Shown piece by piece: positions 7,664 through 16,461 of a stretch of 64,000 bases of DNA. The stretch's first letter is position 1. Each line of letters begins with the position of its first letter. The position numbers were made by a program, and so were the translations under genes. This DNA is from an uncultured Bdellovibrionales bacterium (lineage in GTDB: Bacteria; Bdellovibrionota; FAC87; UBA2466). The DNA lies in NCBI GenBank assembly GCA_937903155.1, contig CALCZU010000132.1, positions 1 through 64,000 of the forward strand, in the 5' to 3' direction. The notes under the pieces were generated by a model, which had not been told where the DNA came from, ran no database searches, and saw nothing but the letters and a program-made list of their open reading frames with translations.

Positions 7664-7692
7664 TTGCTGAATAGACCCCGTAAGAGTATGTT
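7664..7692 (+). promoter_or_regulatory. gatCAB promoter, apparently leaderless
   Basis: TTGCTG (7664-7669), 17 bases, TATGTT (7687-7692), with the gatC ATG nine bases downstream and no Shine-Dalgarno sequence. A TTGACA at 7652-7657 has no -10 at proper spacing. Leaderless initiation is inferred. Confidence 0.45.
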
Positions 7693-7701
7693 TTATGCCT
7701 T

Positions 7702-7992
7702 ATGTTAAACAAAGAAGAAGTCCTAAAAATTGCGCGTTTGGCGCGTTTAAATTTAAGTGAAAACGAAGTTTCGGTTTATCAAAAACATCTGACTCGAGTT
7801 TTGGATTACATCACTGAACTCAGCAAAGTCGAGACCCCAAAAGAAGCGTTCGTTCGACACATCCCCGGGGATGCGACTGGTCTGAGAGAAGATTCTGTAA
7901 AAGTATTTTCGCAAACAGAAGCCCTTTTAGACAACGCTCCTCTTAAAGAAGGGCAATCATTTCTTCTACCCACGGTTTTGGAGCAAGAGTAA
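7702..7992 (+). CDS. gatC: Aspartyl/glutamyl-tRNA amidotransferase subunit C
   Basis: A 96-residue GatC, the small subunit that wraps around GatA and GatB and stabilises the amidotransferase. The family pattern is clear: VLKIARLARLNLSENE at the start, then LTRVLDYITELSKVET (L-x-x-I-L-D-Y-I-x-x-L-x-x-V-D/E-T), and LREDSVKVF (the L-R-x-D motif) near the end. The stop TAA shares its last base with the gatA ATG, giving tight coupling. First gene of a gatC-gatA-gatB operon with a metal-binding-domain gene attached at the end. Confidence 0.95.
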   Translation: MLNKEEVLKIARLARLNLSENEVSVYQKHLTRVLDYITELSKVETPKEAFVRHIPGDATGLREDSVKVFSQTEALLDNAPLKEGQSFLLPTVLEQE

Positions 7993-9452
7993 TGGATATC
8001 ACAGCACACACCATTCAATCCCTTTTGGATGGCTATCAAAAAAAAGAATTTAAACCTTCTGAAGTCGCCGCCGCTTATCTTGCACAAATCAAAAAGACAA
8101 ACGGCAAACTCAATGCATTTTTGCAAACAAGAGAAGAAGAAACTTTAGAAGCCGCAAAAAAATTAGACGCGAAGATGAGCGAGGCTGACTCGCTTCCCCT
8201 TTTCGGAATCCCGGTGGGCGTTAAAGATAATTTCTTAGTCAAAGGCTGGCAATGTACTGCAGGAAGTAAAGTTCTCGAAGGCTATCGCTCGCCCTACACT
8301 GCAACCTCTGTTGAAAAACTCGAAAATGCAGGAGCTTTCGTCATTGGAAAACTCAATTGCGACGAGTTCGCAATGGGATCATCCAATGAAAATTCCGCCT
8401 ACGGGCCTGTGAGAAACCCTTGGGATCTTGAGAGAGTTCCCGGAGGGTCTAGCGGAGGATCATCCGCAGCCGTCGCCGCGAGCTTATGCCCCGCTTCTTT
8501 AGGCACCGATACTGGCGGTTCAATTCGCCAACCGGCAAGTCTTTGTGGAATCGTTGGGATTAAACCGTCGTACGGACGTGTCAGTCGTTACGGGGTTGTC
8601 GCGTATGCCAGCTCGCTCGATCAAGTAGGACCTTTTGGAAAAACGGTTTGGGATGCTTCGCGCGTTTTAGAAGCCATGGCCGGAAACGATCCGATGGATT
8701 CCACTTGCTCAAAGAGCAGTGTGCCTTCTTACACAAAAACCATGGAATCTTTTTCTCTTTCAGGAGTTAAAATCGGCGTCGCGAGAAGTTGGCTTGAAGG
8801 CGTCGATCCCGAAGTGAAAAAATCTTTTGAAGAGTCTTTGAAACTCATGGAAAAACAAGGAGCAAAGCTCAAAGACATCGAGCTTCCTCACGCGAAATAT
8901 TCTCTCTCTACTTATTACCTCATTGCGCCGAGTGAGTGCTCGAGTAACCTCGCTCGCTATGATGGAGTTCATTATGGGTATCGTTCCAAAGAGACTCGCA
9001 ATATGGATGAGCTTTATTCCAAAAGCCGAGGCGAAGGCATCGGAAAAGAAGTGAAACTGAGAATCATGCTTGGAACCTATGCATTGTCTTCAGGTTATTA
9101 CGACGCTTATTACATGAAAGCGAATCAAGTGAGACGACTCATTCAACAAGATTTTGAAAAAGCTTTTGCCGACTGCCAATGCATCGCTTCACCTACCAGT
9201 CCCACAACGGCTTTTAAGCTCGGCGAAAAAACAGATGATCCGCTCACGATGTATCTATCGGATATTTTCACATTGCCAGTCAATTTAGCGGGCGTTGGCG
9301 GAATTTCTGTTCCTTCAGGCCTTGATTCCAAAGGATTACCGATTGGACTTCAGCTAATGGGGAAAGCCTTTGATGAACCCACCCTTCTCTCTATTGCTTA
9401 TCAGTACGAAAAGCTGAGAGGGGCCTTTCCATTACCGAAAGGATTAAACTAA
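7992..9452 (+). CDS. gatA: Aspartyl/glutamyl-tRNA amidotransferase subunit A
   Basis: A 486-residue amidase-signature enzyme that hydrolyses glutamine and passes ammonia to GatB to convert Glu-tRNA(Gln) or Asp-tRNA(Asn) to the amide form. The Ser-cisSer-Lys triad context is complete: the Lys in GIPVGVKDNF, the cis-Ser in PGGSSGGSSAAVAA and the nucleophile in GTDTGGSIRQPASLCG. Length is standard. Its presence means at least one of glutaminyl- or asparaginyl-tRNA is made by the indirect route. It overlaps gatC by one base and gatB starts immediately after its stop. Confidence 0.97.
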   Translation: MDITAHTIQSLLDGYQKKEFKPSEVAAAYLAQIKKTNGKLNAFLQTREEETLEAAKKLDAKMSEADSLPLFGIPVGVKDNFLVKGWQCTAGSKVLEGYRSPYTATSVEKLENAGAFVIGKLNCDEFAMGSSNENSAYGPVRNPWDLERVPGGSSGGSSAAVAASLCPASLGTDTGGSIRQPASLCGIVGIKPSYGRVSRYGVVAYASSLDQVGPFGKTVWDASRVLEAMAGNDPMDSTCSKSSVPSYTKTMESFSLSGVKIGVARSWLEGVDPEVKKSFEESLKLMEKQGAKLKDIELPHAKYSLSTYYLIAPSECSSNLARYDGVHYGYRSKETRNMDELYSKSRGEGIGKEVKLRIMLGTYALSSGYYDAYYMKANQVRRLIQQDFEKAFADCQCIASPTSPTTAFKLGEKTDDPLTMYLSDIFTLPVNLAGVGGISVPSGLDSKGLPIGLQLMGKAFDEPTLLSIAYQYEKLRGAFPLPKGLN

Positions 9453-10892
9453 ATGAACGCAATTGATAAATACGAATCGGTTATCGGGCTCGAAGTGCAT
9501 GCTCAATGCCTGACGAAAACTAAAATGTTCTGCGGCTGTCCGAATCAGTTTGGATCTGAACCCAATCAAAATATTTGTCCCGTATGTACCGCTCAACCCG
9601 GTGCTTTGCCTGTCATTAACAAACGCGCCATTGAACTCGGAGTTCGAGCCGCGATTGCGCTGAACTGCGAAGTCCACGAGACAAGCGTTTTTGCTCGCAA
9701 AAATTACTTTTATCCGGATTTGCCAAAAGGTTATCAAATTTCACAATTTGAAAAACCTTTTTGTACAAAGGGAAAAGTCGTTGTTCGATTTAAAAATGGC
9801 GACGAGAAGCAATTCGGAATCACTCGGATTCATTTTGAAGAAGATGCCGGAAAATCCGTTCACGCCTCTCATGGGACGACCGTTAATTTGAATCGGGCGG
9901 GAGTTCCTTTGATTGAAATTGTGAGCGAACCCGATATGCGCTCGGCGGAGGACGCAGGGCAGTACTTACGAAGAATTCATTCGATTTTAAAGTACGCGGA
10001 TATTTGCGACGGCAATATGGAAGAAGGAAATTTTCGTTGTGATGCGAACATTTCTATCCGTCTCAAGGGAGATCCAAAATTTGGGACTCGGGTTGAGCTC
10101 AAAAATATCAATTCTTTTAGATTTGTCGAAAAAGCGATTGAATACGAAATTTCTCGGCAAGTCGATCTCGTGGAAAACGGAGAAAAAGTCGTTCAGCAAA
10201 CTCGCGGATGGAATTCTGCCAAAGGCGTGACTGAACTGATGCGCGAAAAAGAGCAAGCGCACGACTATCGTTATTTTCCAGAACCGGATCTCGCGCCACT
10301 TGTGATCGATTCGAAGTGGATTGAAAAGATCAAAGCGGAAATGCCCGAACTTCCCGATGCCGCTCGTGAAAGAGTGAAACAGGCCTACGGCCTCAGTGAC
10401 TACGATGCTTCAGTGCTCACCGCTTCCAAAGAACTTGGGATTTATTACGAGGAAGTCGTTAAAGGTTCTGGCAATGCAAAATCTGCTGCGAATTGGGTGA
10501 TGAACGAACTTTTAGGAAGACTCAATGCCGCTTCGATTGAAATTGATAAAAGTCCTGTGAGTAGCAAACATTTGGGGTCACTTGTTCAGGCCATTGAAAG
10601 TGGAGAAATTAGTGGAAAAATCGCGAAAACCGTTTTTGACGAAATGATGACGACCTCGAAAGATCCAAAAGTCATTATTCAAGAAAAGGGCTTGGTGCAA
10701 ATTTCGGATACTGGACAACTTGATGCCGCGATTCAAAAAGTGATCGCCGCGAATCCAGGCCAGACTGCCGATTATAAAGCGGGTAAAGTCAAACTCCTCG
10801 GATTTTTCGTGGGCCAAGTGATGAAAGAAACTAAAGGACAAGCGAATCCCGCAATGCTGAATGACCTTGTGAAAAAAGCGTTGGATAAATGA
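9453..10892 (+). CDS. gatB: Aspartyl/glutamyl-tRNA amidotransferase subunit B
   Basis: A 479-residue GatB, the kinase/transamidase subunit that activates the tRNA-bound acid with ATP. It opens with VIGLEVHAQ, carries the zinc-binding Cys set (CGCPNQF and NICPVCTAQPG), and has the phosphoryl-site signature DLPKGYQISQFEKPF. The C-terminal YqeY-like helical tail that grips tRNA is complete (ending GQANPAMLNDLVKKAL). The ATG directly follows the gatA stop. The next gene overlaps it by four bases. Confidence 0.97.
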   Translation: MNAIDKYESVIGLEVHAQCLTKTKMFCGCPNQFGSEPNQNICPVCTAQPGALPVINKRAIELGVRAAIALNCEVHETSVFARKNYFYPDLPKGYQISQFEKPFCTKGKVVVRFKNGDEKQFGITRIHFEEDAGKSVHASHGTTVNLNRAGVPLIEIVSEPDMRSAEDAGQYLRRIHSILKYADICDGNMEEGNFRCDANISIRLKGDPKFGTRVELKNINSFRFVEKAIEYEISRQVDLVENGEKVVQQTRGWNSAKGVTELMREKEQAHDYRYFPEPDLAPLVIDSKWIEKIKAEMPELPDAARERVKQAYGLSDYDASVLTASKELGIYYEEVVKGSGNAKSAANWVMNELLGRLNAASIEIDKSPVSSKHLGSLVQAIESGEISGKIAKTVFDEMMTTSKDPKVIIQEKGLVQISDTGQLDAAIQKVIAANPGQTADYKAGKVKLLGFFVGQVMKETKGQANPAMLNDLVKKALDK

Positions 10893-11752
10893 ATCTTTTG
10901 AAAACTTTTCTATTTCTTTTCGTGTTTTCATCTCAAGTGTTTGCGGCCTATCTTTGCCCGATGCTTTGCGAGGGGAAAAAAACGTATGAAAAGCCCGGGA
11001 CCTGCCCAGTTTGCCATATGAATCTCACGCCGGAAAAAGACGCCGAGGATGAATCGATAAAATCCTTAAGCAGCATCGAGTACCGCGTCGAAATGACGTC
11101 TGAACCGAAAGAGGTAAAAACGAATCAGAAAGTCGTTCTCACTTTTACTCCTTTTCTCACGAAAGACGGTTCTATCTTAAAGAAGTTGATTGCTGAGAAT
11201 CAAAATTTGATTGCCGTGGATTTGATTTCTCAAGACTTAAGCCGCAAAGAATCTTTTTTTGCGGAATCCGATAAAAAAGGTTCCTTTAAGTTATCGACTC
11301 AGTTTGCCGTCGGAGGAAACTACCTAGCATATGTCCGCCTTACCCCCGAAGGACAGAGACGCCAGATCTTTCCGCTCGCCATCAAAGTGTCTGGAGTGGA
11401 GCAAAAAAGCCCAGCACTCACAGAACTTTCTAAAGACAAATCTTGGATTGGGACCGCTTCGGTTCGCCTCGTCACTAAGCCAAAACCTCAATTATATAAA
11501 TATGGCCATTTGCGATTTCAGTTTAAGCGCAGTGAAATTGCGGGGCTTCTCGCAAATCCTTCCGAGAATCTAAAAATGACCATCGTCAGCGAAGATACGA
11601 CTTGGTATTTTGAAGAAGAAAAACCACTGACGACGGAAAAAGGAAAAACTTTCGTTGAGTTCTATGTCCGCCCTCCAAAAACCGGCCTCTATAAAATCTG
11701 GCTCCAAGTCGGCAAAAACCGCGCCGAATTTCACTTCGTTGTAAAATCGTAA
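10889..11752 (+). CDS. Secreted protein with heavy-metal-binding domain
   Basis: A 287-residue exported protein: signal peptide LLKTFLFLFVFSSQVFAA, then a short domain YLCPMLCEGKKTYEKPGTCPVCHMNL (residues 20-45), whose C-P-M-x-C and C-P-x-C-x-M spacing matches the heavy-metal-binding domain found on CusB-type adaptors and copper ATPases. The remaining 230 residues are beta-rich and resemble two immunoglobulin-like domains (VVLTFTPFL, FAVGGNYLAYVRLT, AEFHFVVKS). A role in periplasmic copper binding is inferred from the domain. It is coupled to gatB by an ATGA overlap although the functions seem unrelated. Confidence 0.7.
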   Translation: MNLLKTFLFLFVFSSQVFAAYLCPMLCEGKKTYEKPGTCPVCHMNLTPEKDAEDESIKSLSSIEYRVEMTSEPKEVKTNQKVVLTFTPFLTKDGSILKKLIAENQNLIAVDLISQDLSRKESFFAESDKKGSFKLSTQFAVGGNYLAYVRLTPEGQRRQIFPLAIKVSGVEQKSPALTELSKDKSWIGTASVRLVTKPKPQLYKYGHLRFQFKRSEIAGLLANPSENLKMTIVSEDTTWYFEEEKPLTTEKGKTFVEFYVRPPKTGLYKIWLQVGKNRAEFHFVVKS

Positions 11753-11777
11753 AGCCCCTCATTACAGAAAGCCGAAT

Positions 11778-11909
11778 GTAAAAGCCGTCGTTGCGAGGAG
11801 CGGAGCGACGAAGCAATCTCGCTGCGCTCGGATTGGTCGTCGGTACTTAATTCTTCCGCGTGCGGCGAGATTGCTTCGTCGCTCCGCTCCTCGCAACGAC
11901 GGCTTTTAC
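11778..11909. repeat. Long inverted pair of the dispersed repeat, 45-bp perfect arms
   Basis: Arms 11778-11822 and 11865-11909 are exact inverted copies, containing the family core GTCGTTGCGAGGAGCGGAGC and ACGAAGCAATCTCGC. The 42-base centre carries the shorter dyad GCGAGATTGC-type flanks and CTGCGCTCGGATTGGTCG. It separates two convergent genes, and its outer edge touches the stop codon of the reductase gene. A transcript would form a very stable hairpin that could act as a bidirectional terminator, though there is no T run. Confidence 0.9.
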
Positions 11910-13454
11910 CTAATTTTCGATTTTGAAATGGGCGTAGAGTTTTTCGGGGATTTCGGTGGGTGGCAGCCTCATTGCGCCCATCGAATCGGCGACGTATCCC
12001 GGTTTTCTCATCCCATTCAAGACGCAAGAGACTCCTTTTGTATTCATCAAGACCGCAAGTGATTTTCTCGAAAGCGATTCGCCCTTCCATTCTTTGGGAA
12101 TAAAGGTATTCAACTTTTTCGAAGTTTTATCACTCATCACTTGGCTGCGCTTGCCGCATTCGGCGCGAGTGATCTTCAAAATCTGCGTCAGGCAGTGAAG
12201 GTACTTATCTCTCCAAGTGTCCCAAAGAGCGGTATCTTGACTCTCAAAAAATCCATCTAACGTATCGACGACATTATCGACTTGGGGAAGAATCATCGTC
12301 TCTTCGACTTGTGCCCACTGTTCAATGCCGACCGTCGTACTGTCAAAATGCACCAGCTCCGGTCCCCACTTAAAGAAATCGTAGGCCGAAGTACTTCCCT
12401 CTTCGGTCGGAATCAGAGGTGCAATGTGTTTTGCATAATCGTCTTCCAAACGGCAGAGCTCTTCTAAAAGATCCTTTCGATCCGCTTTTGCGTCGAGGGT
12501 TTCAAAGTCAGCCAGTCGAACGAGGTGATTTGAGACAAATGCATTTAAAGGACGATTGACCAAAACTCCAATGTTATTCTCAGCAGCAACAGTCAAGGTC
12601 GTCTTTTTATCATCGTCATTATTGAGCTCAAGCACCGGACCGACTTCGTAAAGGTTCATGGGGAGCTGAGCAACCGAAAAATGATGTGCTTCTCGGTTTC
12701 CGTATTTTTTTTCAGCCACTTCTTCAGCAATGCGGATCATTTCATGAAGCGATGTCATTTCTCCATGTTCTGAATATTTTCCAAAGGTATTCGAAGAAAC
12801 TCCATAGTTCGCAATGCGACCGTCTTCAACCTCGTCTTCTAATTGCGTGAAGGCTCGTTTGATTCTTTCGTAAAAGAGCGTTCTTAAGTCTGCAATCGAA
12901 GCTTGAGCATTTCGATGGAGCGCATCCGAGAAGTAGTATTCAGGATTATGTAATAAGAGGAGATCAATACATTCCAGTTTCATCCGGGAAAGGGAGCGTG
13001 TGATCTGATCGTTAATAAATCCCGGATGAATGCAATGCCAGCAACCATCGGCGTAACGGACCATCTCCGGATAAGCATTTCCTTCGCGCTCCTTCGCAAT
13101 CGCGATTTTCAGATTTTCACCTTGCACGTATCCGACTTTCGTTACCACAATAATCTGTTCGCGCGTCACCTTATGACTGTCGAAAAGGAGCGAAAGACTG
13201 CGTCCGACGCAACGTTCACTTCCCCCATCTGTGTAATTTGTCGACGTATCGATTAAGTTTATGCCTTCTAAAATCGCAAGTTCTAACGACTGTCGATAGA
13301 CCGGATTTAGGTCGTCGATTCGATAACAACCAAATCCTAAGGTCGAAGTGGTCAGCCCCGTTCGCCCCAGTTTTCGGTAAGAGGTAGACGGTAATCCTTT
13401 CCGAATAAAATTTTCCGAATATTTTTGAGTGGCTTCCGGCGTCGCTCTAGTCAT
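11910..13454 (-). CDS. Aldo/keto reductase, large form
   Basis: A 514-residue protein whose first 330 residues form an aldo/keto reductase TIM barrel. The opening YRKLGRTGLTTSTLGFGCYRI is typical, LIDTSTNYTDGGSE holds the catalytic Asp and Tyr, the Lys is in VVTKVGY, and the His in LLLHNPE. About 170 further residues extend the usual length, including an insert after the barrel's fourth strand and a C-terminal helical region, a layout seen in a minor bacterial subgroup. It uses NADPH to reduce carbonyls; the substrate is unknown. The start overlaps the stop of the upstream binding-protein gene by four bases, so the two are co-translated. Confidence 0.85.
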   Translation of the reverse strand: MTRATPEATQKYSENFIRKGLPSTSYRKLGRTGLTTSTLGFGCYRIDDLNPVYRQSLELAILEGINLIDTSTNYTDGGSERCVGRSLSLLFDSHKVTREQIIVVTKVGYVQGENLKIAIAKEREGNAYPEMVRYADGCWHCIHPGFINDQITRSLSRMKLECIDLLLLHNPEYYFSDALHRNAQASIADLRTLFYERIKRAFTQLEDEVEDGRIANYGVSSNTFGKYSEHGEMTSLHEMIRIAEEVAEKKYGNREAHHFSVAQLPMNLYEVGPVLELNNDDDKKTTLTVAAENNIGVLVNRPLNAFVSNHLVRLADFETLDAKADRKDLLEELCRLEDDYAKHIAPLIPTEEGSTSAYDFFKWGPELVHFDSTTVGIEQWAQVEETMILPQVDNVVDTLDGFFESQDTALWDTWRDKYLHCLTQILKITRAECGKRSQVMSDKTSKKLNTFIPKEWKGESLSRKSLAVLMNTKGVSCVLNGMRKPGYVADSMGAMRLPPTEIPEKLYAHFKIEN

Positions 13455-14404
13455 TCGAGATCCTTTCGCAATAAAGGCTGGTAGCCTCGATTTAGAATTT
13501 TATTTTCGTGATTCATAAATTTATCTGGATGGGTAAGACGGGCTATCATTTCGCAAGTGTCCGAAATCCTGGGGCCGGGGCGATTGAAGTAATTATTTCC
13601 ATCGCACACAAACGTTCTTCCATTTTGGGTGGCTGAAAACTTTAGAAGTTCCGATTTAATCGAAGTCTTTTTAATTTCATCCATCGTTTTTTCAATCCCA
13701 TAACCGCAGGGAAAAATTAAAACAAAATCGGGATTACATTCTCTTGCCTCTTGCCAAGTGACCGTTTTAAACGGACCTTGCTCGGTCACTAAAAGGGGAT
13801 CGCAACCGGCGAGCCTCGTAATTTCAGGAAGCCAGGACCCCGCAATGATCAACGGATCGAGCCATTCAATACACAAAACACGAGGACGATACTTTCCATG
13901 AGTCCCAACTTTTGCGTTGATCTGATTAAGATGAATCCAGAATTCAGTCTTTAAACTCTTTGCCTCTTGGGTTTTACCTGTTGCTTCGCCGATCCTTAAA
14001 AAGTCTTCGGCGATATCTTCCAAAGTATGAGGAACGAGTGTGCAAATTTTTGCCGGATGCTGGGTGAGATGACAGACGGCCTTTTCCACATCGCTTAAAG
14101 AAACCGCACACACCTGACATTGGTCTTGAGTGACGATGAGATCCGGAGCGAGCTTCTCCAGAACGTCCGTTTTAATGTCGTAAATACTTAAGCCCTGTTT
14201 AATCAGCCTTTGAACATCGTCGTGGATGTCTTTTCCAAACTGATTAGGATTGAGTTTAGGGGCCGAGCAAACGGGCAAAGTCTTAATACTTTCGGGGTAA
14301 TCGCATTCATGGGAAATTCCGACGATCTGGGATTCTAATCCCAATTTACAGAGAATTTCAGTACTGCTTGAAATCAGGGAAACAATGCGTAAATCGTTTT
14401 TCAT
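13451..14404 (-). CDS. Cobalamin-type (BtuF-like) periplasmic-binding-fold protein without signal peptide
   Basis: A 317-residue protein of the BtuF/FecB binding fold. It begins MKNDLRIVSLISSSTEILCKLGLESQIVGISHECDYP, the hallmark of the cobalamin-binding subgroup (SLxPSATE and VGxSHExDYP). QDQCQVCAVS and RPRVLCIEWLDPLIIAGSW are other subgroup hallmarks. This subgroup characteristically lacks a signal peptide and often sits in the cytoplasm near oxidoreductases. The frame is open to 14584, but that extension is unlike the family, would run antisense into bolA and adds 60 residues, so the ATG at 14404 is chosen. It is followed by the aldo/keto reductase with a four-base overlap. Corrinoid binding is inferred from the family. 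Confidence 0.8.
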   Translation of the reverse strand: MKNDLRIVSLISSSTEILCKLGLESQIVGISHECDYPESIKTLPVCSAPKLNPNQFGKDIHDDVQRLIKQGLSIYDIKTDVLEKLAPDLIVTQDQCQVCAVSLSDVEKAVCHLTQHPAKICTLVPHTLEDIAEDFLRIGEATGKTQEAKSLKTEFWIHLNQINAKVGTHGKYRPRVLCIEWLDPLIIAGSWLPEITRLAGCDPLLVTEQGPFKTVTWQEARECNPDFVLIFPCGYGIEKTMDEIKKTSIKSELLKFSATQNGRTFVCDGNNYFNRPGPRISDTCEMIARLTHPDKFMNHENKILNRGYQPLLRKDLE

Positions 14405-14501
14405 GGGAGTAAGAGATTGTAATCCAAAGGCTTTACCGAAGGCAATCACTGCTCCAATTGCAAAGAATTGCAAAAAATAGCCCTTTAGGCTACAAAGCAC
14501 C

Positions 14502-14747
14502 ATGTTTTCACCGCAAAAGATCCAACTCATCGTCGAAGAAAAGTTGCCCGGCTCATCCGCAAAAGTCGTAGATATGACTGGCACAAATGACCATTTTGAA
14601 ATGACCGTCGTTTACAACTTATTTGAAGGCAAAAATCCGGTCGAAAGACACCGGATGGTTTACGCCGTTTTAGGATCAGCGGTCGGAGCTGAAATTCATG
14701 CTTTAAAGCTTAAGACAATGACGCCAAAAGAGGCAGGGAGAAATTAA
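14502..14747 (+). CDS. bolA: BolA/IbaG family protein
   Basis: An 81-residue BolA-fold protein. It shows the conserved DHFEMTVVYNLFEGKNPVERHRMVYAVLG block, in which the His of ERHRMVY is the [2Fe-2S] ligand used with monothiol glutaredoxins. The short form without an N-terminal extension is nearer to IbaG/YrbA than to E. coli BolA. It is one base from grxD, and the BolA-Grx4 pair is a known iron-sulfur trafficking complex, so they almost certainly act together. A candidate promoter TTGCAA-17-TACAAA ends 5 bases before the ATG. Confidence 0.9.
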   Translation: MFSPQKIQLIVEEKLPGSSAKVVDMTGTNDHFEMTVVYNLFEGKNPVERHRMVYAVLGSAVGAEIHALKLKTMTPKEAGRN

Positions 14748-14748
14748 G

Positions 14749-15054
14749 ATGAGCGAAATTCAAAAAAAGATCGAAACCGAAGTCAAAGCCAATAAAATTT
14801 TATTGTATGTCAAAGGATCCCCACAAATGCCAATGTGCGGGTTTTCGAAAAGAGTGATGGATATTTTCTCGGACTTAGGCGTTTCTTATGAAACACGCGA
14901 TGTTTTAAGCGATCCTGAGCTCAGAGATGGAATCAAACAGTTCACCCAGTGGCCTACGATTCCACAGATTTTTATCAACGGCGAATTCGTCGGCGGGTGC
15001 GATATCATCAACGACCTCTACTCGACCGGCGAGCTTAAAAAACTCGTTCAGTAA
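14749..15054 (+). CDS. grxD: Monothiol glutaredoxin Grx4 (CGFS type)
   Basis: A 101-residue monothiol glutaredoxin. The active site is MPMCGFSKRVM, the CGFS signature whose Cys, with glutathione, holds a bridging [2Fe-2S] cluster. WPTIPQIFINGEFVGGCDI is the conserved cis-Pro/GGCD glutathione-binding region. It hands iron-sulfur clusters to targets or to BolA, which is encoded immediately upstream with one base between stop and start. AGGGAG about 11 bases before the ATG serves as ribosome-binding site. It faces a convergent gene with no gap. Confidence 0.95.
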   Translation: MSEIQKKIETEVKANKILLYVKGSPQMPMCGFSKRVMDIFSDLGVSYETRDVLSDPELRDGIKQFTQWPTIPQIFINGEFVGGCDIINDLYSTGELKKLVQ

Positions 15055-15867
15055 TCACGGATTTGAAAGACACGTTTTAAGAAATCGGTTCAGTTCGGAC
15101 TCGTACATTTTCTTAATCACTTTTCTAGGGTGAATCTCTATTAGCAAGGGACTGTGAAGTTCCTTTTCTTGCCGTTTCTTCCAATAGGCACCCAAACTTT
15201 GCGAAAGCGTCTCGTCCATCTTTATTCCGATAAAAAGCGGATGAGTCTCCATCCCCTTTGCGAGCTCGGGGGTATTCCAGAACCTAACGTCGGGATATTT
15301 CAAATAAAATTTTTCTAACTCGGTTTTTAAGACTTCTTTTTGTTCAGAAGAGAGAACCCAGCCTCTTAAACTTTGGTTCGCCGTTTCAACCCAATAAGAA
15401 GCCGAGATTTTGAAGAGTTCATCGTAAAAATCTTTCGTTCCCGTTTCCATTTCGCGAGGGATATAGACCGAAATCAATTCTTGATTGAGTAAAACCTTGC
15501 GATGTCGGTACAACGCATCTTTCGAGGGCGTGACCTCAACAACTCGCTCCCAGTACCGAATTGCCGTACTCTCAGAATGGAGAGTTTCAAAGAGGAGAGT
15601 TGATTTTAACTGATCATCGAGTGAATCAAAATCGGAAGGTAGGAAAATCTTTGAAATGGAGTCGGTTTGGACTTTGGAATTCTTACTGCCACCTTCAATT
15701 TTCCATCCTAAATGTGAGAGAAACTTAATTTCACAAGCGCTCTGCGAGGAAGTGACTTTACTGGAAGTCGTTTCGGCAGCCACCGCATTCGAAACAGGGA
15801 GCGACAAATGGGAGCTTAAATTTCCCACAATAAATGCCGTCAGTAATAAAAATTCAAGCGCTCGCAC
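15055..15867 (-). CDS. Secreted protein of unknown function
   Basis: A 270-residue protein with a hydrophobic N-terminus (MRALEFLLLTAFIVGNLSS) and an Ala-containing cleavage region near NAVAA. The mature part is mixed alpha/beta with a single Cys pair (SACEIKF near the front, FLKTCLSNP at the end), which could close the fold with a disulfide. VSVYIPREM-like and LLFETLHSESTAIRYWE segments do not match a family I recognise. Its stop is adjacent to the grxD stop on the other strand (convergent, no intergenic base). Confidence 0.65.
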   Translation of the reverse strand: MRALEFLLLTAFIVGNLSSHLSLPVSNAVAAETTSSKVTSSQSACEIKFLSHLGWKIEGGSKNSKVQTDSISKIFLPSDFDSLDDQLKSTLLFETLHSESTAIRYWERVVEVTPSKDALYRHRKVLLNQELISVYIPREMETGTKDFYDELFKISASYWVETANQSLRGWVLSSEQKEVLKTELEKFYLKYPDVRFWNTPELAKGMETHPLFIGIKMDETLSQSLGAYWKKRQEKELHSPLLIEIHPRKVIKKMYESELNRFLKTCLSNP

Positions 15868-16024
15868 TGAAAAACACTCCTAAGTCCTCTATACTGAGGA
15901 GCAAGATAGAGGCCACCCATTTTAACGTTTTGAGGCAGTAAACCGACAGAATACGGGATTAAATTCAGCTCAATGCGACGTGCATTGTCATCACTGTGCA
16001 CTTACTATCGTTTCAGGAGTGTTT

Positions 16025-16417
16025 ATGACTAAATTCTTTCTTTCGATTGCTCTCTTACCCGCTTTACTTCTCGCCGAAAGGACGGGAGTTCGGGTTGAAG
16101 ATATTCCCTCCGAGAAAGATACAACGATTATGATCAAAAAGGGCGTGAAGGATCTCAATCAGTGTATCGAATACGAAATTATCGACGGGTCGGAAGAGAT
16201 TATTGGTTCGCCAGAGTTCGATCGCACCAAGGCTCGTACTCAATGGAAAGAAGCCTGCAAAGAATGGCGCGATAATTTAAAAGAATTAAATAAAAGCAAC
16301 AGCCTTATCAATTTGACCTGCGGTTCCCCTTCGATGATTCGAGAAGAAGAAAACAAATATTCCTATCATTCGAAAGCCGCCTACAAAGTAAAAGTCCGAA
16401 TTAAAGAAAAAGGGTAG
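16025..16417 (+). CDS. Small secreted protein of unknown function
   Basis: A 130-residue exported protein: signal peptide MTKFFLSIALLPALLLA, then a charged region with four Cys (LNQCIEY, WKEACKEW, LTCGSPS). The start at 16025 is chosen over an in-frame ATG at 15980 because AGGAG lies 5 bases before it and the signal peptide starts there. The region around 15978-16001 holds the inverted pair GTGCA...TGCAC, which may be regulatory. No family is recognised. Confidence 0.65.
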   Translation: MTKFFLSIALLPALLLAERTGVRVEDIPSEKDTTIMIKKGVKDLNQCIEYEIIDGSEEIIGSPEFDRTKARTQWKEACKEWRDNLKELNKSNSLINLTCGSPSMIREEENKYSYHSKAAYKVKVRIKEKG

Positions 16418-16425
16418 TTGATTCT

Positions 16426-16452
16426 CCGTCGTTGCGAGAAGCGAAGCGACGG
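16426..16452. repeat. Single unit of the dispersed repeat
   Basis: CCGTCGTTGCGAGAAGCGAA then GCGACGG, one half-element with terminal CCGTCG/CGACGG dyad, lying between convergent genes just after the small secreted-protein stop. Confidence 0.8.
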
Positions 16453-16461
16453 GGTGGAAAC

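Noticed and set aside
14405..14584. 60-residue N-terminal extension of the BtuF-like protein
   Set aside because: It runs antisense through the start of bolA, shows no signal peptide typical of the family, and homology begins at the ATG at 14404.
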